Assembly: GCA_031267155.1 (NCBI GenBank)
Contig: JAIRZR010000249.1
Location: 1-5,569, forward strand
Direction of reading: 5' to 3'
DNA length: 5,569 nt
DNA from: Prevotellaceae bacterium
GTDB taxonomy: Bacteria; Bacteroidota; Bacteroidia; Bacteroidales; UBA932
Of this stretch, positions 1 to 5,188 are shown piece by piece. The position numbers were made by a program, and so were the translations under genes. The notes beneath the pieces are model-generated. The model saw nothing but the letters and a program-made list of their open reading frames with translations. It did no database searches and was not told where the DNA came from. The stretch's first letter is position 1. Each line of letters opens with the position of its first letter.

Positions 1-165
1 AACGGCAAGGCAATCTACAGCGACGCTTCAATTCTGCCGATAATCTACCACGGGATTACAGCAAAACGTGTGACGGTCACCTACACGACCGCCCCCGACA
101 GCTGCCTCGCCGGTAAGCCGTATTCGATTACAATAATCCTGACGGAAGATGTCAGTGGATTTTGA
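1..165 (+). CDS. 3' end of an unidentified gene (54 residues visible)
   Basis: The frame starting at base 1 is open from the window edge to a TGA at 163-165, so the start lies outside the window. The visible tail is rich in alternating beta-branched residues (for example RVTVTYTT near residues 25-32 and YSITIILTEDV near 42-52). This looks like the last strands of a beta-sandwich or Ig-like domain, as often found at the C-terminus of secreted or carbohydrate-active proteins. Many codons end in G or C (AAC GGC AAG, ATC TAC AGC GAC), much as in the coding genes of the window. I do not recognise the family; a glycoside hydrolase accessory domain is only a guess. The tail does not look like the conserved type IX C-terminal sorting domain. 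The stop codon lies inside the first copy of a 7-bp repeat. The gene converges on the porV operon. Confidence 0.6.
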   Translation, partial: NGKAIYSDASILPIIYHGITAKRVTVTYTTAPDSCLAGKPYSITIILTEDVSGF

Positions 166-182
166 ATTTTGAATTTTGAATT
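159..182. repeat. 7-bp tandem repeat, three perfect copies
   Basis: ATTTTGA occurs three times head to tail at 159-165, 166-172 and 173-179, followed by a partial ATT. The stop codon of the partial upstream gene is the TGA of the first copy. Extra copies would not change that stop. It may be a slippage-prone microsatellite; no function is evident. Confidence 0.85.
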
Positions 183-198
183 GGGCGCGATTTTCAAT

Positions 199-273
199 TG
201 TTCACAGGCAAGCGGTGGTTCGTTCTGGGACGTGAAATAAATAAGGTATAACAGTTTCATGATACTGTGAACA
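199..273. repeat. 9-bp inverted repeat downstream of the partial gene
   Basis: TGTTCACAG at 199-207 and its exact reverse complement CTGTGAACA at 265-273 are separated by 57 nt. A second short pair, ACAGT (251-255) and ACTGT (264-268), overlaps the right arm. The spacing and lack of a T-run make a classical terminator unlikely. Otherwise the stretch 166-303 shows nothing I can assign. Confidence 0.4.
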
Positions 274-312
274 TAATGCGCATTGCGAAATTGCCCGCAA
301 GGCACTAAACTA

Positions 313-355
313 CCTTCGCCTGAAGGCGAAGGGTTTACTGTCGGCTAAAGCCGAC
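313..355 (+). terminator. Paired hairpins facing the partial upstream gene
   Basis: CCTTCGCC-TGAA-GGCGAAGG (313-332) is a perfect 8-bp stem with a 4-nt loop. It is followed by GTCGGCT-AA-AGCCGAC (340-355), a perfect 7-bp stem with a 2-nt loop. They lie 148 nt past the stop of the partial plus-strand gene. Only a weak T-run (GGGTTTACTG) follows the first stem, so intrinsic termination is possible but not clear. The stems may instead simply be part of the repeat element. Confidence 0.4.
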
Positions 356-420
356 TAAAGGCTTACGCATCCCCAATTGTGCATTATTGTGTAGAGAGCG
401 TCCAAAAAGTCCCTTACGTC

Positions 421-496
421 GTCATTGCGAGCGAAGCGAAGCAATCCAGAATACTGTTAAACACTGGATTGCTTCGGGCTGTGCCCTCGCAATGAC
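421..496. repeat. REP-like palindromic unit with a two-part stem
   Basis: The outer stem pairs GTCATTGCGAG (421-431) with CTCGCAATGAC (486-496), 11 bp. The inner stem pairs GAAGCAATCCAG (438-449) with CTGGATTGCTTC (464-475), 12 bp. Between them sits the GCGAAGCGAAGC motif typical of dispersed GTCATTGCGAGCG repeats found in many bacterial genomes. Translations of such repeats give false proteins with HCERSEAI-type stretches. Copies recur in the right arm. Confidence 0.85.
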
Positions 497-594
497 GGAC
501 ACCGACCATTTTGAAGCGACCTCTCTTCCAAAGCTTTTTAAAACTAAAGTCTTCGCCTAAAGGCGAGGGATTTGCCCCCAGATGTATAAATTAA

Positions 595-631
595 GAGAGT
601 TAAAAACTAAAAGTTGAATAGCGTTGATTAA
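595..631 (+). repeat. A-rich block flanked by ATTAA direct repeats
   Basis: The sequence contains GAGTTAAAAACTAAAAGTTG and ends in AGCGTTGATTAA. It interrupts what is continuous in the opposite arm (AAATTAATTGTCCG read on the minus strand). ATTAA is present on both sides (590-594 and 627-631), as a 5-bp target-site duplication would be. A related block lies on the minus strand at 1262-1305. Confidence 0.6.
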
Positions 632-818
632 TTGTCCGCAGGACATTAATATCAATAGAAAACCGTCTACCTCCAGCCACAAGCCTTTTAAGGCTTGCAC
701 GCGATGGCAAATGGCGGAATTGCTTGCAAAATATCCTCACATTCAACCTGCGGTTGATTCAAGCCCTAACGGGGTTGTAGTGTGTGTTGGACTGTTTCTA
801 TTGATGCCCTACGGACAA
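632..818. repeat. Inner repeat element with imperfect inverted ends
   Basis: The left end (632-663, starting TTGTCCGCAGGACA and ending ATCAATAGAAAAC) matches the reverse complement of the right end (794-818, starting TTGTCCGTAGGGCA and ending TCAATAGAAAC), with a 7-nt gap. Inside are more hairpins: CAAGCCTT-TT-AAGGCTTG (680-697) and TCAACC-TGC-GGTTGA (743-757). The plus strand carries an 89-codon open frame from 624 to 893 through the core, but it runs on into the right arm and has no support as a gene. It is best described as a short, probably non-autonomous repeat of the kind dispersed in Bacteroidota genomes. Confidence 0.65.
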
Positions 819-1262
819 TTAATTTATACATCTGGGGCAAATCCCTCGTCTTTAGGCGAAGACTTTAGTTTTAAAAAGCTTTGGAAGGTATAGGACGCTT
901 CAAAAGGGTCGGTGTCCGTCATTGCGAATAACCGTTTCGTACCTAAACTAAAAGCGAAATGACGCTTAGTCAGGACATAACAAAAGGCGTCATCATAAAT
1001 CGAAGCAAGCCATCGCTGTCCGTTATTGCGAACGAAGTGAAGCAATCCAGAAAAGCTTACGAAAAGCGTCATTGTAAGGGCGCAGCCCGAAGCAATCCAG
1101 TGATTAACAGTATTCCGGATTGCTTCGCTTCGCTCGCAATGACGATGTGAGGGACTTTTTGGACGCTCTCTGCACAATAATACACAATTGGGGGATGCGT
1201 AAGCCTTTAGTCGGCTTTAGCCGACAGTAAATCCTTCGCCTTCAGGCGAAGGTAGGTTAGTT
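819..1262 (-). repeat. Right arm of the large inverted repeat, with a 150-bp expansion
   Basis: This arm is the reverse complement of the left arm plus about 150 bp at 917-1066. The extra part contains another degenerate REP-like unit (1021-1050, starting CGTTATTGCGAACGAAGTGA) and begins and ends at CGTCATTG copies (917 and 1067). That fits growth or loss by recombination between short repeats. A further REP half-unit at 1115-1143 reads CGGATTGCTTCGCTTCGCTC then GCAATGACG. Confidence 0.8.
1210..1252 (-). terminator. Paired hairpins downstream of porV
   Basis: Read on the minus strand, CCTTCGCC-TGAA-GGCGAAGG (1252-1233) and GTCGGCT-AA-AGCCGAC (1225-1210) repeat the hairpins at 313-355 in the same order and orientation relative to the approaching transcript. 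They begin about 70 nt past the porV stop. Only a short ATTTACTG follows the first stem, so a role in termination is plausible but unproven. Confidence 0.4.
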
Positions 1263-1317
1263 AACGCTACTCAACTTTCAGTTTTTAACTTTTAGTTTTT
1301 AACTCTAAAAGTTGAGC
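1262..1317 (-). repeat. A-rich block with hairpin, just past the porV stop
   Basis: This is a second, longer version of the A-rich block at 595-631, inverted. It holds two overlapping stems: CTCAACTTT (1270-1278) with AAAGTTGAG (1308-1316), and AACTTTTAG (1287-1295) with CTAAAAGTT (1305-1313). It starts 4 nt after the porV stop. Transcribed from porV it gives an A-rich rather than U-rich tail, so it is not a standard terminator. Confidence 0.55.
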
Positions 1318-1320
1318 TTC

Positions 1321-2412
1321 TCATTTCCAGAGATAGCTAATGGAGATTCTGAAAGTATTTGACAGGGGAGAACTCACATTGGAAGTGCTTATCAGGTATG
1401 AGCCGTCGAACCTGAAAGACTGGTATATCAGACCGGCGCCCAGGGTAAAATATCTGTAGCCTTCGTGATTTTTACTGTTATGATATCCTGCCCTCAGCAT
1501 TGTCGATCGCATGAACGAATATTCCAGACCGGCAGACCACACGAAATCCCTTGCCCTGTCAAAAGACTTGCCGATTGCCTCGAACATTGTGGTATTTTTT
1601 TCGTAATGCCGGGGCACCAGAGATTTGTTTATATCGAAAGAGGCCGACAGGGCGCTTTTTCTATTCAAATCAATATCCCAGGTCGTTCCCAGCCTCCAGT
1701 TCATGGGGAGAAAAAACTCCCTGTCTCCCGAAAGTTTAACCTTTGTGCCGAGATTCGACAGGCAGGTTCCGAAAGACAGGCTCATCTCCTTGCCGGCAGA
1801 TTCTATCGGTTTTGTGTAGAAAAAAGCCACATCGCCTGCAAATGCCGGCGAGGGTCTGAGAACGCCGCTGCTCGAAGAGCCTGCGGATTCGACCTTTAAA
1901 CCGTTGGCATAGCGCAGCGTTATTCCTCCGGACAAATATTTTCCCAGACGGCGCGAATAGGAAACATCCATGGCATATTCTCCCGATGTTACAGTTCCCG
2001 TGGGTGTGCCGTCGGACGTGTAAAGGTCTATTCCTCCGGTGGACAGATATAATGCGGAAATGCCGACTGCATTATTGCCGTTGTCGAAACACATATATCC
2101 CGACATGAAGCCCATGTTCATTCCCCTGATTATTTTACTGAGCCAGGGAGTGTATGAAAGGGATACCCCGCGCGACTGTTTGGCAAAGACATATTTGGCG
2201 GCATTCCATCTTTGAGAGTTTGCATCGGGCGAGGTAGCCGCGCCCACATCGCCCATTCCCGACGAACGGGCTTCGGGCGTTATATCAAGAATAAAAAGTA
2301 CCGAGGAATTGTTTTCGCTCTGGGCAAAACACGGCACAGCGCCTGCATGCAGCATCATAAACAGTGCAATATATATGAATACTTTTGTCTTGACAGGGAA
2401 CAAGCGTTTCAT
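1321..2412 (-). CDS. porV: Type IX secretion outer-membrane protein PorV
   Basis: PorV (also LptO or PG27) is an outer-membrane beta-barrel of the type IX secretion system. In known systems it works with the sortase PorU, binding cargo after translocation. The 363-residue product starts with a Sec signal peptide (KTK near 8-10, hydrophobic IYIALFMMLHAGA, likely cut after CFA at 30). Typical PorV stretches follow: ITPEARSSGMGDVGAATSPD (44-63), WNAAKYVF (69-76), SLSYTPWL (84-91), DINKSLVP (260-267), and a C-terminal YFTLGAGLIY (321-330) leading to SSPLSNTFRISISY. Family length is about 380-400, so it looks complete. The start at 2412 was chosen because it puts the signal peptide first and lies 11 nt past the preceding stop; the in-frame ATG at 2466 would add 18 unlikely residues inside the upstream gene. 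It is the last gene of the cluster, without porU beside it. Confidence 0.92.
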   Translation of the reverse strand: MKRLFPVKTKVFIYIALFMMLHAGAVPCFAQSENNSSVLFILDITPEARSSGMGDVGAATSPDANSQRWNAAKYVFAKQSRGVSLSYTPWLSKIIRGMNMGFMSGYMCFDNGNNAVGISALYLSTGGIDLYTSDGTPTGTVTSGEYAMDVSYSRRLGKYLSGGITLRYANGLKVESAGSSSSGVLRPSPAFAGDVAFFYTKPIESAGKEMSLSFGTCLSNLGTKVKLSGDREFFLPMNWRLGTTWDIDLNRKSALSASFDINKSLVPRHYEKNTTMFEAIGKSFDRARDFVWSAGLEYSFMRSTMLRAGYHNSKNHEGYRYFTLGAGLIYQSFRFDGSYLISTSNVSSPLSNTFRISISYLWK

Positions 2413-2423
2413 CCGGATAGAAT

Positions 2424-3254
2424 TTACTCGCTCCAGTTGACCAGTATGCGACCGCAGTATTCGCATGGAATCAATCTTTTGCCCATTTTTATATCGACCT
2501 GACGCTGGGGGGGGATCTTGTTGAAGCAGCCGCCGCAGGCGTCGCGTTTAACTTCGACCACCGCCAGACCGTTGCGCGCATTTTTGCGCAAACGCTCGTA
2601 TGCATTCAGCAGACGCGGCTCTATAGCCTGCTTGTATTCTTTGGATTTATTTTCCAGAACATGTTCGTCCTTTTCGGTATTTACAACGATTTTTTCCAGT
2701 TCCTGTTTTTTCGCAACCAGATCCTTGTGTCTTTCTTCCAGAGATTTTTTTGCTTCGTCTTCGGAAATTTTCTTTTCGGTGATGGTATTTTCGGCTTCCC
2801 TGATTTTCTTTTCGGACAGTTCTATTTCGAGTCCCTGAAATTCGATTTCCTTGGAAAGGGATTCAAATTCCCTGTTGTTTCTGACGTTTTTCTGCTGTTC
2901 TTCGTACTTTTTTATCAGGGCTTTTGAATTTTCGATATCCTGTTTTCTTTGGGAAATAATGCCTTCCGCCTTTTTCAGTTCGACCTGTATGTTTGAAATT
3001 CTTGTTTCAAAGCGTACTATGTCATCCTCCAGAGTACGGACTTCGTTTGGCAATTCTCCCCTGAGAGTCCGTATATTATCGATTTCGGAATCAATTACCT
3101 GGATTTCATACAGTAGCCGCAATTTCCGCTCAACAGGGTCGTTGGGCGAAGCCTGGGGTTTTGTCTTTAAAATTTGCTGTAAAAGGGCTGCTTTTTCATC
3201 CGTTTTATCGTCTTCATGAGTTATCAAAACTTTTTTTTCTGCTTTCTTTGCCAT
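2424..3254 (-). CDS. Coiled-coil C4-type zinc-ribbon protein (COG1579 / CT398 family)
   Basis: This 276-residue protein has a long charged coiled coil and a C-terminal zinc ribbon. Residues 1-40 are a variable, lysine-rich lead. About 41-215 is heptad-like helix forming the hairpin coiled coil of the family, including the conserved NNREFESLSKEIE (126-138). The zinc ribbon uses two Cys pairs, C240/C243 (CGGC) and C264/C267 (CEYC), with IPPQRQVDIKMG between. Relatives include chlamydial CT398 and Helicobacter HP0958 (FlgZ), which bind partners such as RpoN; the role in Bacteroidota is not established. There is no signal peptide, so it is cytoplasmic. It lies 32 nt after the Nif3-like gene and 11 nt before porV. 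A run of eight C at 2507-2514 (codons 247-250) lies between the Cys pairs. Confidence 0.94.
   Translation of the reverse strand: MAKKAEKKVLITHEDDKTDEKAALLQQILKTKPQASPNDPVERKLRLLYEIQVIDSEIDNIRTLRGELPNEVRTLEDDIVRFETRISNIQVELKKAEGIISQRKQDIENSKALIKKYEEQQKNVRNNREFESLSKEIEFQGLEIELSEKKIREAENTITEKKISEDEAKKSLEERHKDLVAKKQELEKIVVNTEKDEHVLENKSKEYKQAIEPRLLNAYERLRKNARNGLAVVEVKRDACGGCFNKIPPQRQVDIKMGKRLIPCEYCGRILVNWSE
2507..2514 (-). repeat. C8 homopolymer inside the zinc-ribbon gene
   Basis: Eight consecutive C on the coding strand (ATC CCC CCC CAG, residues Ile247-Gln250) lie between the two Cys pairs. Such tracts can slip during replication. Adding one C would switch reading into the porV frame, which is open from here to the porV start. 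No evidence of length variation is available from one sequence. Confidence 0.7.
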
Positions 3255-3286
3255 GTCTGAATATTTTATAACTAACTAATTTACAT

Positions 3287-4381
3287 TTAAAAATACTGTA
3301 CGGGATTAAAAATCCCGCACGCTAAATCCGCCGCAAAATTAGGGAATTTTTTATTAATTATACTAAAAAATATTTCGACAGCAAAATATTCGCTTTCAAA
3401 ATGCCCCGCATCCGCCAGAATAATTCTGTTCCGGCAATCCAGAAACTGGTGATATTTACAGTCGCCGGTAAGGAAAATATCGGCTCCGGCAGCTATGGCT
3501 TCGCTGACGTATCCCGAACCGGAACCGCCACAGACGGCAACGGTCTTCACTTTCTTATACAAATCATTGTGCCGGATGATCTTTACGGGCAGAATCCTTT
3601 TGATTTTCGCCAGGAATTCGGATGCATCCATATATTCCGGCAAAACGCCGACTGCCCCCATGCCCGCATTTTCGAACCTGTTTTCGAGCTGATAGACGTC
3701 GTATGCAGGTTCTTCGTATGGATGGCTCTGTTTCAGGGCTGAAATGACTGTGTCCAGATTTTCCTTTTTCGCAATGGTTTCTATTCTGATTTCCGGCTCG
3801 CTGCATAGCAGTCCTCTTTTTCCGGCAAACGGGTTTGTGTTTTCTCCGCCCCTGAATGTGCCCGTACCTTCAATATTATAGCTGCACGAATCGTAATTGC
3901 CGGTGTGTCCGGCTCCGGCTTCAAACATCGCATGGCGGACTTTTTCGGAATATGCTTCAGGAACAAATGTTACGATTTTGAACAGCCGTTTTTCGGAATA
4001 CGAAAGGATTTTTATCTCCGAAAGTCCCAGTTTTTCAGCCAGAACAGTACTGATTCCTCCCTGTACGCCGTCGAGATTGGTGTGCGCCGCATACAGTGCG
4101 ATATTGTTTTTTATCGCCCTGATCACAATCCGTTCGGTTGCGGTTTTCCCGTTGATCTTCTTTAAGCCCCCGAATATCACGGGATGATGCGATATGACAA
4201 GGTTTGCCTTTTTCCCTATTGCCTCGTCAATGATTTCCTCGCTTATATCGAAACACAGGATGGCAGAACTTGCCTCCGCCTCCGGATCGCCGACAATCAG
4301 TCCCGCATTGTCGTAGCTTTCCTGACAGCTCAGTGGCGCCAGTTTTTCCAGTTCCGAAACAATGTCTTTTACAGTAATCAT
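3287..4381 (-). CDS. Nif3/YqfO-like dinuclear metal center protein
   Basis: This is a 364-residue member of the Nif3 (DUF34, E. coli YbgI, B. subtilis YqfO) family. These are cytoplasmic, ring-shaped hexamers with a two-metal site; the older label GTP cyclohydrolase I type 2 is doubtful. Metal ligands expected from YbgI are in place: H65 and H66 in SHHP (64-67), D104 in HTNLD (100-104), and H327 and E331 in DAGHFESE (324-331). GDCKYH (306-311) is another family motif. Residues about 131-235 are the inserted CutA/PII-like domain of the long form, with GAGHTGNYDSCSYN (156-169), GTGTFRGGENTNPFAG (172-187) and SHPYEEPAYDVY (219-230). Length fits the long form (about 365-375). The start overlaps nothing and is 1 nt from the MerR stop, so translation is probably coupled. 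The physiological substrate is unknown. Confidence 0.95.
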   Translation of the reverse strand: MITVKDIVSELEKLAPLSCQESYDNAGLIVGDPEAEASSAILCFDISEEIIDEAIGKKANLVISHHPVIFGGLKKINGKTATERIVIRAIKNNIALYAAHTNLDGVQGGISTVLAEKLGLSEIKILSYSEKRLFKIVTFVPEAYSEKVRHAMFEAGAGHTGNYDSCSYNIEGTGTFRGGENTNPFAGKRGLLCSEPEIRIETIAKKENLDTVISALKQSHPYEEPAYDVYQLENRFENAGMGAVGVLPEYMDASEFLAKIKRILPVKIIRHNDLYKKVKTVAVCGGSGSGYVSEAIAAGADIFLTGDCKYHQFLDCRNRIILADAGHFESEYFAVEIFFSIINKKFPNFAADLACGIFNPVQYF

Positions 4382-4382
4382 T

Positions 4383-4721
4383 CTATATCATTTTTTTTAT
4401 TTCCAGCAGTTTCGTCCTGACAGTCTCCAGCCGGTTGACAATTTCCGCATTCAAATACTCGCCATCCCTGTTTTCGGCAATCCTCTTTTTTACACTGCCC
4501 AGACTCACCCCGCATTCCCTGACAAGGTGATATATGATTTTGAATATGTCCAGGTCCTTGTGGCTGAATATCCTGTTTCCCTTATTGTTTCTTGCCGGCT
4601 TTATTGTTCCCTCGAACTCGTCCGACCAGTATCTTATTGTGGAGATATTCTCTCCAAACATTTCAGCAACTTCACCGATAGAGTATTGAAACTGCTCTAC
4701 TTTTGGCTCTTTGTACGGCAT
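4383..4721 (-). CDS. Short MerR-family transcriptional regulator
   Basis: This 112-residue DNA-binding protein has a MerR-type winged helix. The helix-turn-helix is about 13-32 (YSIGEVAEMFGENISTIRYW) and the wing includes IKPARNNKGNRIFSHKDLD (40-58), with the Arg-x-Phe usual in the family. A second helix pair (about 59-83) and a C-terminal helix (about 90-111) likely form the dimer coiled coil. There is no effector-binding domain and no cysteine arrangement for metal sensing (only C70), so it is a minimal form and its signal cannot be read. It is the first gene of the cluster, 1 nt before the Nif3-like start. The ATG follows AAAAAAGGT, too close for a good Shine-Dalgarno, as is common in Bacteroidota. 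It probably regulates itself and the genes behind it. Confidence 0.9.
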   Translation of the reverse strand: MPYKEPKVEQFQYSIGEVAEMFGENISTIRYWSDEFEGTIKPARNNKGNRIFSHKDLDIFKIIYHLVRECGVSLGSVKKRIAENRDGEYLNAEIVNRLETVRTKLLEIKKMI

Positions 4722-4747
4722 ACCTTTTTTAATTATAAATTATGCGG

Positions 4748-4755
4748 CAAATGTA
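4748..4755 (-). promoter_or_regulatory. Candidate Bacteroidota -7 promoter element for the MerR operon
   Basis: TACATTTG on the minus strand is a full match to the TAnnTTTG consensus of the primary sigma factor in Bacteroidota. It lies 26 nt before the MerR ATG, giving a short leader. No clear TTTG is seen at the usual distance upstream; an A8 tract and an AT-rich spacer occupy that region. A GCAAATG heptamer overlaps it. Confidence 0.5.
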
Positions 4756-4804
4756 CATGATTTTTTTTAATTTATCACTATATATACAAGTAGTCATGCT
4801 GACA

Positions 4805-4832
4805 GCAAATGGGATAGAATATATCCATTTGC
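4805..4832. promoter_or_regulatory. Inverted repeat upstream of the MerR promoter
   Basis: GCAAATGG (4805-4812) and CCATTTGC (4825-4832) form a perfect 8-bp palindrome with a 12-nt spacer; with a one-base bulge GATA/TATC extends it. It sits 50 bp or more upstream of the candidate -7 box, which carries a third GCAAATG. It may be a regulator binding site or a transcript hairpin; neither strand has a T-run after it. Confidence 0.45.
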
Positions 4833-5088
4833 GGCAACTTACGGGCAATTTTGGCGAACTTCGCAAAAATTTTTGTTATGGAAGATGTTCGTCATTTTAA
4901 GTGTGGAGTACCTTCGCCCGGCTTAGTCTCCAGACGCGAAGACGCTACGCCGAACGGAGATTGTAAAAAGCTCTAAAAGAGCGTAATCATTAGCACATGG
5001 CAACCGCCAGGGTTGCCCCTGCACCAATCGTCGACTGAAAGAGATGGATATATGCGTCGACACAATCCGAAGGATTGAATGTTAATAA
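4833..5088. repeat. Gene-free stretch with a chain of small hairpins
   Basis: No convincing gene. Several hairpins follow one another: TGGAG (4904-4908) with CTCCA (4928-4932), which competes with TCTCC (4927-4931) and GGAGA (4956-4960); GCTCT-AAA-AGAGC (4970-4982); GGCAACC-GCCAG-GGTTGCC (4999-5017); and CAATCC-GAA-GGATTG (5063-5077). GTCGAC occurs at 5030-5035 and 5056-5061, the same hexamer that recurs in the array beyond. The first 60 bases of the stretch show nothing assignable. It could be a structured RNA or more repeat DNA; I cannot tell which. Confidence 0.5.
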
Positions 5089-5115
5089 CCCCCAATGAAG
5101 CGAAGCGATTGGGGG
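5089..5115 (+). repeat. 27-bp palindrome, left flank of the tandem array
   Basis: CCCCCAAT-N11-ATTGGGGG with loop GAAGCGAAGCG. Its exact reverse complement is at 5451-5477, so the two copies bracket the 22-bp array. Each copy can fold alone (8-bp stem) or pair with the other over 27 bp. Confidence 0.9.
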
Positions 5116-5188
5116 AAGGAGAAAAGGAGAGGAAAACGAAGCGATTCTACACCCTGCATCGCGAGATTTTCAATTTTTGACCACTTCT

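Larger units (their letters stand above)
304..594 (+). repeat. Left arm of the large inverted repeat
   Basis: This is the shorter arm, about 291 bp. It runs from the CTAAACTACC edge through the hairpins to GATGTATAAATTAA at 581-594, which matches TTAATTTATACATC at 819-832 in the other arm. It appears to be the simpler version of the element, lacking the 150-bp expansion of the right arm. Confidence 0.8.
304..1262. repeat. Large nested imperfect inverted repeat, MITE-like
   Basis: The left arm (about 304-594) matches the reverse complement of the right arm (about 819-1262). Over the first 184 or so aligned bases outward of the insertion I count about 11 differences. The right arm is longer because it carries about 150 bp extra (917-1066), placed between two copies of CGTCATTG. 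Each arm is a string of smaller hairpins: an 8-bp stem (313-332 and 1233-1252), a 7-bp stem (340-355 and 1210-1225), a long REP-like stem (421-496), and a TCGCCT/AGGCGA stem at 553-566. The centre (595-818) carries further repeats. It fills the gap between two converging genes. No transposase is visible, so if mobile it would be non-autonomous. A duplication followed by inversion is an alternative explanation. Confidence 0.85.

Noticed and set aside
81..305. Minus-strand open frame of 74 codons near the left edge
   Set aside because: It overlaps the better-supported plus-strand partial gene and runs through the ATTTTGA repeat; no recognisable motif.
624..893. Plus-strand open frame of 89 codons through the inner repeat element
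   Set aside because: It spans the core of a repeat and runs on into the inverted arm, starts in a hairpin, and shows no domain I know. Still, the core part looks fairly protein-like, so a repeat-borne short frame cannot be fully excluded.
959..1150. Plus-strand open frame of 63 codons
   Set aside because: It reads VIANEVKQS-type sequence, another translation of the same REP-like repeat.
824..1177. Minus-strand open frame of 117 codons
   Set aside because: Its translation contains HCERSEAI-type sequence, a well-known artefact of GTCATTGCGAGCG repeats; it lies wholly in the right arm of the inverted repeat.
1270..1320. Classical intrinsic terminator right after porV
   Set aside because: The stems are AT-rich and the transcript would continue with A rather than U, so the standard pattern is not met.
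1465..1899. Plus-strand open frame of 144 codons opposite porV
   Set aside because: It is antisense to a clearly conserved PorV coding region and has no recognisable features.
2413..2466. Longer porV start at 2466
   Set aside because: It would add 18 charged residues before the signal peptide and overlap the end of the zinc-ribbon gene; the start at 2412 fits a Sec signal and the 11-nt gap.
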